From Desulfobacteraceae bacterium (GTDB lineage Bacteria > Desulfobacterota > Desulfobacteria > Desulfobacterales > Desulfobacteraceae): a stretch of DNA of 10,049 bases. Positions 5,479 to 10,049 of this stretch are shown in pieces (the stretch's first letter is position 1; each line of letters starts with the position of its first letter). The position numbers and the translations under genes were made by a program. The stretch spans positions 1 through 10,049 of the forward strand of contig JAABSK010000090.1 of NCBI GenBank assembly GCA_011390435.1, in the 5' to 3' direction. The notes under the pieces are model-generated. The model did no database searches. It was given only the letters and a program-made list of their open reading frames with translations, and was not told the DNA's origin.

Positions 5479-7665
5479 TTAAAGCCCGATAAGATTTCCA
5501 ATGGATTCAACCACTGTGAACCCTCCGCCCATGCCGCTGTCAGAATTCATCAGCACAACAACCGAGCATCCTTTTTTGCTGTATGCACCGGTATGATAAC
5601 CAGGGAGATCACCGTCATGGCCGATATAGCCATTGTTTTTTTCAATACCAAGTCCATATTCTTTATTTTCCGTGCCGGTTGGAACAAACGCCTTCATCAG
5701 CGCACCGCTTTCGTCTGTTAAAAGGGTTCCATTTGTAAGTGCTTTAAGCCAGATCATTACATCAGAGGAATGGGAGATGATATCTCCATATCCCTGGCCC
5801 TGCCAGTTGCTCTGGCTGTGGTCTTTGAGCCAGCCGCCTGCCGGCATTTTTTCAGGTATTTCTTTCATGAGATTGAAATTAAAGGCATATCCTCTGGCAT
5901 AGGGTTCTTTGATTGAATGTTCAGTTCTTTCGGGAATGTATGAATTTGTCATATTCAGTGGACGAAAAATATTTTCCGCAACAAATTTTTGATAGGTCTG
6001 CCCTGAAACCGTTTCAATGATCTGTGACAGAATCAGATATCCTGTGTTTGAATAGTCGTATGCTGAAGGGGGTTCTTCAACCGGAACGCCATAGCTGATC
6101 TTTTCTTCAATTGTCCATTTTTTTGAAGGGGTGTCATAGTTTGTATTGTAAAATTCCGGATTCCGTATAAAGTCCGGAATTCCTGAGGTATGGTTTAAAA
6201 GCTGTTGTATGGTAACCTTGTTTTTGGTTGATATTTGCGAGTCAGGGATCCATTTTTCAATTGTATCATCAAGGGTAAGACGGCCGCGATCCCTTAAAAT
6301 CAAAATTGCAGAAGCGGTTATGGATTTTGTAATACTTGCAATTCTGAAATTCAGATCTTTCACCATCGGCGTTCCTGTCCAGTCTGAAACATTTTCAATT
6401 TCAGTATGATCTGCTTTTGAAAGTCCTGTTAAAACGCTGACGAGGGTATTGTCTTCGAGTAAAACCTTGATATCCATTCCTGCAACTTCAAGATAATCCC
6501 TTGCAAAAAGGGCTGTTCTTTCAATTTCGGTTTCAAGCCATGATGTGTGTGTTTGAGGTGGGTAAAGGGCCTTTGCCATTTCAAAGAAAAGATCGGTTGC
6601 ATCCCCTCCGGTTTCAACTTTCTGGCCGTTAACAAACGCTACCATATAACTGCCCTGATATTCAAACAGTGCCGTTGTATAGATTCCTGCATAGTCTCCG
6701 CCATGGCCTTTGGCTCCGTTAAGACTGATTGTTCCAAGTCCGTACCCGGCGATCTGATTCCGGATAAACGCGCCTTTCATTTCAAACATGAGATTTCTGC
6801 TGTTTTCGCTTAACAGTCTGCCCTGATAAAACGCTTTGAGCCAGACAACCATGTCATTTGCATTTGAAATCATGTCTCCTGCAGCGCCGCCCCATGAGGG
6901 ATGAAAGTATCTGCTGAAATCTTCCGGGCCGTCATCTGAAACAAGATATCCTCTGGCAGCATTTGACGGAAGTGAAAAAGAAACTGGCACATACGTGTTT
7001 TCAAGAGAAAGTTTTTTGCAGATATGTTCATCAATATAACTGCTGCGGCTTTTTTTTGATATCGTTTCAATAATTTTACCCAGAATAATATAGTTTATGT
7101 TTCTGTATTCAAAAGAAAGGTCTGGCGCATCTTCTGCCGCAACAAAAGCGATCAGCTCCGCAAAAGTCCACACGTGTTTGGGATTGTCTTCCATTTCTTG
7201 CTGAAATTTTTCAGCGTGGTGATAATCTGAAAGACCTGAACGCATCATCAAAAGGTTTTTAATGGTAATATTTTCTCCGTTTGGAACCATTCCCGGAAGG
7301 ATTGAATCGATTGTATCTTCAAGATCAAGTTTTTTTTCATCGTATAACATCAGTATTGCGGTGGCGGTAAATGTTTTGGTCACGCTTCCAATTCTGAAAA
7401 CAGAATCCGCACGCATCAGGGTTTTTTTATCAATATCTGAAAAACCTGAAGAATAGATTCTGGGAGAAGACGCACCTGTTGCAATGGCAAAGACAGCGCC
7501 GGGAAGGGAAAGTTTTTCCACAGCCTGCGTTAAAATTGTTTTGGGATTTTTTTGATCTTCATCATCTGGTTTGTCAGTACAACCTGAATCAAAAAAACAT
7601 GCCAGCAGAATCGACAAAATAAAAAACAACAATTTTGTGTTTTTTTTAAACGGTGATACCTTCAT
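5479..7665 (-). CDS. Predicted lipoprotein with two tandem serine beta-lactamase-family domains
   Basis: Protein of 728 residues. The N-terminus is a signal peptide with a lipobox (LLAC, Cys23; a second Cys is at 29) followed by an acidic, Asp/Glu-rich stretch, so it is probably exported and membrane-anchored. Two domains of the beta-lactamase / D-Ala-D-Ala peptidase / esterase superfamily (PF00144 type) follow. Domain 1 (about 45-370) has SVTK (94-97), YRN (187-189) and HGG (321-323). Domain 2 (about 385-728) has SITK (444-447), YSN (538-540) and HDG (683-685). Both catalytic sets are intact, so neither copy looks dead. One domain is usual for the family; two in one chain is uncommon. Substrates could be peptidoglycan peptides, D-amino-acid peptides or esters. 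Its ATG overlaps the stop of the upstream SPFH gene (ATGA, 7662-7665), with AAAGGA just before. Its DNA is markedly more AT-rich than its neighbours. Confidence 0.9.
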   Translation of the reverse strand: MKVSPFKKNTKLLFFILSILLACFFDSGCTDKPDDEDQKNPKTILTQAVEKLSLPGAVFAIATGASSPRIYSSGFSDIDKKTLMRADSVFRIGSVTKTFTATAILMLYDEKKLDLEDTIDSILPGMVPNGENITIKNLLMMRSGLSDYHHAEKFQQEMEDNPKHVWTFAELIAFVAAEDAPDLSFEYRNINYIILGKIIETISKKSRSSYIDEHICKKLSLENTYVPVSFSLPSNAARGYLVSDDGPEDFSRYFHPSWGGAAGDMISNANDMVVWLKAFYQGRLLSENSRNLMFEMKGAFIRNQIAGYGLGTISLNGAKGHGGDYAGIYTTALFEYQGSYMVAFVNGQKVETGGDATDLFFEMAKALYPPQTHTSWLETEIERTALFARDYLEVAGMDIKVLLEDNTLVSVLTGLSKADHTEIENVSDWTGTPMVKDLNFRIASITKSITASAILILRDRGRLTLDDTIEKWIPDSQISTKNKVTIQQLLNHTSGIPDFIRNPEFYNTNYDTPSKKWTIEEKISYGVPVEEPPSAYDYSNTGYLILSQIIETVSGQTYQKFVAENIFRPLNMTNSYIPERTEHSIKEPYARGYAFNFNLMKEIPEKMPAGGWLKDHSQSNWQGQGYGDIISHSSDVMIWLKALTNGTLLTDESGALMKAFVPTGTENKEYGLGIEKNNGYIGHDGDLPGYHTGAYSKKGCSVVVLMNSDSGMGGGFTVVESIGNLIGL

Positions 7666-8687
7666 TTTTTTCCTTTTGATGAATCGGTGTCATGCTGATC
7701 TGAACCTGCTTTTTCCGCTGCAGGTGTGACCACACGCACTTCTCCCAGTTTGGGAAAAATCTGGGACATGGTGTCCAGGTAGAGCTTTTCCCGGTTGATC
7801 TGCTGTGCGGCATCCGACTCAGAAAGTCTGGACAGAAAACGAGCGGTAAGCCCCTGGGCATGCAGGATCTGCTCATTTTTGTAGCTTTGTGCCGCCCTGA
7901 TCATCTCTCCGGCATTGCTCCTGGCCTCCGGGATAATCATGTTCCGGTAAGAATTGCCTTCGTGCACCATTTTCTGCCGGTCCACTTTGGCATTGATGAC
8001 ATCATTGAAAAACGGCTGAATTTTCAACGGCGGATTGATCTCTTTGATTTCAACAAACGAGATACCGATACCGGCCTTTAAAAAATCCAGCTGGGATTGA
8101 AGCTTGCTTTTCACTGCCATCTCAATTTCATTTTTCCGGATGGTTAAAATATCATCCACCGGCAGTATCAGAAGATTGTGAACAATGGCGGATGCTGCGA
8201 TATTTTTAATAAAACTTTCATTTTCAGCGGTTTTCAACCCCCTGAAAAGATAGTCCACCGGGTTGGTAATGGTATATTTAATGAGCATGGTGGTCCGGAC
8301 AATATTGTTATCGCCGGTAATGCAATAGGGTTCGAACTTTGCGCCCGGGTCTGTCGGATCGGCAGCTTGATCCGTATTCTCAATCTTGCTGGCAAAGGAA
8401 TCCACAACAACGGTTTTCATCTGCTTTATCGGTACCTTGTCAACCCGTCCCAACGGCCAGGGCGCAATATAGTGCACCCCTGGCTGAACATTGCTGTCAT
8501 GGATTCTGCCAAGATACTGGGATACGGCAATCTCATCCCTGTCCACATAAAACATACCGGTATTTTTGCCGGGAACGCCTTTGACCAGATAAATTGCCAT
8601 CAGAACCCAGAAAAGCCATTTTAAATATGTAAACAGCAAGCGGTGCAGAGCGTGCCGGATCTGACTGCGGATCACACCATCTGACAT
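7662..8687 (-). CDS. SPFH/band-7 membrane protein, HflK-like
   Basis: Protein of 341 residues. A short basic cytoplasmic tail precedes one transmembrane helix (about 18-37). The SPFH domain follows, with the HflK-like entry GVHYIAPWPLGRVDKVPIKQMKT (70-92) and the ITGDNNIVRTTMLIKYTITNPVDYLF segment (123-148). Helical regions follow and the end is charged. Between strands it has a Pro/Asp-rich insertion (about 101-117). HflK/HflC form large membrane assemblies that enclose and modulate the FtsH protease; whether this extra paralogue joins such an assembly is inference. AAGGAG (8696-8701), lying inside the end of the upstream HflC gene, is 8 bases before the ATG; the intergenic gap is 2 bases. 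The stop overlaps the start of the hydrolase gene, so translation of the two is likely coupled. I avoid a symbol because the adjacent partial gene is also HflK-like. Confidence 0.87.
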   Translation of the reverse strand: MSDGVIRSQIRHALHRLLFTYLKWLFWVLMAIYLVKGVPGKNTGMFYVDRDEIAVSQYLGRIHDSNVQPGVHYIAPWPLGRVDKVPIKQMKTVVVDSFASKIENTDQAADPTDPGAKFEPYCITGDNNIVRTTMLIKYTITNPVDYLFRGLKTAENESFIKNIAASAIVHNLLILPVDDILTIRKNEIEMAVKSKLQSQLDFLKAGIGISFVEIKEINPPLKIQPFFNDVINAKVDRQKMVHEGNSYRNMIIPEARSNAGEMIRAAQSYKNEQILHAQGLTARFLSRLSESDAAQQINREKLYLDTMSQIFPKLGEVRVVTPAAEKAGSDQHDTDSSKGKK

Positions 8688-8689
8688 GT

Positions 8690-9574
8690 TTACGGCTCCT
8701 TTTTCTCCAGTTGAAAGTGCTCGAACAACGGGGCATCGGTTGACAGAATCAAAGTGGTATCGCTGTTGAACAGCTTTTTATATGTTTCAAGCGACTGCAG
8801 AAACGAAAAAAACTGAGGATCTTTGCTGTAAGCGTCTGCATACAGTTTCATGGCGATATTGTCCCCCTGGCCCTTAAGGATTTCCGATTCCCTGAACGCC
8901 TCGGCCTGGATGGCTGAGGCAACTTTATAGGCATCAGACTTGATTTTCATGGCTTCTTCCTGTCCTTCAGCCCGAAGCTTTGCGGCTTCTTTGTTTCGTT
9001 CAGACTGCATGCGCTGGTAAACCGCCTCCAGCACAATGGAAGGATAGGCCAGCCGCTGGATACCGACCCCGGAAATGGCAATACCGTATTTTTCAATTGA
9101 TTTTGAGTTTGTGTTTTGTTTGAGTTTATCTTCAATGTCTGGAAGGCGGGTAATACCGGTCTCTGAATTAATAATGTCTTCTGTGCGGTAGTCCCCCAGC
9201 AGAATTCCCAGCTGGGAAACCACCATTTCCGATAATTTTTGAACCGCATTTTCAGGATATCCAATGGCCTGGAAGAACAAAAGCGGATTCACCACGTTCC
9301 AGGCCACATAGCAATCTGCAATAATGGGATTCTTATCGCCCAGCAGCAGCTGGATCGGGGTGGTTTCAAAAATCGCGATCCGTTTGTCAAACCGGTTCAC
9401 CCTCTGAATACCAAAGGGAAGTTTCATATAACATCCGGGTGCGTCCATCTGCTTTACCGGACGGCCGAACTGGGTGACAATGGCATATTCATATTCTTTA
9501 ACAATGAAAAATGAAAAAGCAAGGCTGACAACGATCAGAAGGCTTCCGCACACCATCATCAATTTCAATTTCAT
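8690..9574 (-). CDS. hflC: HflC-type SPFH protein (FtsH protease modulator)
   Basis: Protein of 294 residues, typical for HflC. The N-terminal membrane anchor is at about 5-24, followed by KEYEYAIVTQFGRPV (26-40), the standard HflC entry to the SPFH domain. The C-terminal half carries the diagnostic YPSIVLEAVYQRMQSERNKE (178-197) and a long Ala/Glu/Lys-rich coiled coil to about 235. The conserved ILKGQGDNIAMKLYADAYSKD (232-252) and FFSFLQSLETYKK (255-267) follow. Family knowledge: HflC pairs with HflK on the periplasmic side of the inner membrane and regulates FtsH. A ribosome binding site (AGGAGA, 8 bases before the ATG) overlaps the end of the upstream HflK-like gene, and the gap is 5 bases, so the genes are one operon. 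No ftsH is in the window. Confidence 0.92.
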   Translation of the reverse strand: MKLKLMMVCGSLLIVVSLAFSFFIVKEYEYAIVTQFGRPVKQMDAPGCYMKLPFGIQRVNRFDKRIAIFETTPIQLLLGDKNPIIADCYVAWNVVNPLLFFQAIGYPENAVQKLSEMVVSQLGILLGDYRTEDIINSETGITRLPDIEDKLKQNTNSKSIEKYGIAISGVGIQRLAYPSIVLEAVYQRMQSERNKEAAKLRAEGQEEAMKIKSDAYKVASAIQAEAFRESEILKGQGDNIAMKLYADAYSKDPQFFSFLQSLETYKKLFNSDTTLILSTDAPLFEHFQLEKKEP

Positions 9575-9579
9575 GATTA

Positions 9580-10049
9580 TTATCTCCTGTCCGCTCTGAA
9601 AAGAAATTTTTCATTATAGATTTCTTTTGAACTGATCCCTGTTTCAGGATCGATGATGACTCTGCTGCCCACCGGGGTGATGGCTGTCAGGACCGACTGG
9701 TAGAAGAGAACGGGTTTTAAAATTTCAGGATCTGCTGTAAAGCCCTCCTGCTGCAGCAGGTATTGCTGGGTTTCGCCGACAGCCCTTTTCGTGGTGTCAT
9801 CCACATAAATTTCAGCTTTTTTCAATTCCTTATAGGTTTCACCCCGTGTCCGGGGAAGGTATTCGTTTTTAAACGCCAGGGCCTCATTGAGCAGTTCCTC
9901 TTTTTTCTGCAAAGCAGCCACCACTTCTTCAAAGGAGGCGGAAACCATTGCCGGTGGATGGAGGTCCTGAACATAGAGCCCCAGGATCTCAATTCCGCTG
10001 TTAATTGCATCCAGTGCCTGCTGGAGGTCTGCACCTACCCGGTTGATCC
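9580..10049 (-). CDS. HflK-like SPFH protein, C-terminal 155 residues (5' end off window)
   Basis: The frame is open from the right edge to TAA at 9580-9582, so this is the end of a longer gene. The visible part starts INRVGADLQQALDA, then IEILGLYVQDLHPPAMVSASFEEVVAALQKKEEL, the junction between the SPFH domain and the coiled coil seen in HflK-like proteins. A charged helical region follows (FKNEYLPRTRGETYKELKKAEIYV). The tail VLFYQSVLTAI then SRVIIDPETGISSKEIYN is unlike E. coli HflK, which ends soon after its IETM region. An internal ATG at 9948 is not the start, because homology continues upstream of it. As first visible gene of the SPFH operon it would be the HflK partner of the adjacent HflC. 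Confidence 0.82.
   Translation of the reverse strand, partial: INRVGADLQQALDAINSGIEILGLYVQDLHPPAMVSASFEEVVAALQKKEELLNEALAFKNEYLPRTRGETYKELKKAEIYVDDTTKRAVGETQQYLLQQEGFTADPEILKPVLFYQSVLTAITPVGSRVIIDPETGISSKEIYNEKFLFRADRR

Noticed and set aside
8178..8624. 148-codon plus-strand frame opposite the HflK-like gene
   Set aside because: It is antisense to a clear SPFH domain and has no domain or ribosome site of its own.
1..10049. Mobile elements, CRISPR arrays, tRNA or rRNA genes
   Set aside because: I saw no transposase or integrase motifs, no regularly spaced repeats and no tRNA-like cloverleaf on either strand. The AT-rich hydrolase gene has no flanking direct repeats that I could find by eye.

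Overview
This window reads as a bacterial chromosome, Gram-negative by its HflK/HflC-type genes and by a lipoprotein-type signal with a following acidic stretch. Most genes have moderately high GC (a sampled line inside the IclR gene counts 33/60) and strong AGGAG-type ribosome binding sites. The mix of a beta-oxidation operon under an IclR regulator, a CxxCxxCC protein, a HIT protein and an HflK/HflC cluster would suit a Desulfobacterota (sulfate-reducer-like) genome. That placement is inference only; nothing here is a taxonomic marker.

Left part (1-2405). Two genes run leftward: a 3-oxoacyl-CoA thiolase, then a bifunctional enoyl-CoA hydratase/3-hydroxyacyl-CoA dehydrogenase cut by the left edge. 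Together they would do the last three steps of a beta-oxidation turn. An IclR-family regulator runs the other way. Between them lies a clear control region: a TTGACA-16-TGTAAT promoter reading left, with a perfect 10+3+10 palindrome starting at the base after its -10 box, the classic place for a repressor operator.

Middle (2406-5107). The IclR gene is followed after 6 bases by a CxxCxxCC metal-binding protein of the YkgJ type. That gene converges on a leftward pair, and the two facing stop codons overlap by two bases. The pair is a membrane-anchored protein with an Ada-type zinc-binding tail, followed by a HIT-family hydrolase.

Small gene (5108-5426). A 58-codon cysteine-rich ORF has its own consensus TATAAT box, an 8-bp inverted repeat over its promoter, a near-perfect Shine-Dalgarno and an intrinsic terminator. 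It looks like a complete one-gene transcription unit and is the least explained gene here.

Right part (5479-10049). A tightly packed leftward operon holds three SPFH-domain membrane proteins in a row (HflK-like C-terminus cut by the right edge, HflC, a second HflK-like). The last overlaps by 4 bases a 728-residue predicted lipoprotein with two complete serine beta-lactamase-fold domains in tandem. The hydrolase gene is clearly more AT-rich than its neighbours (a sampled line counts 19/60 GC), which suggests a later addition to the operon.
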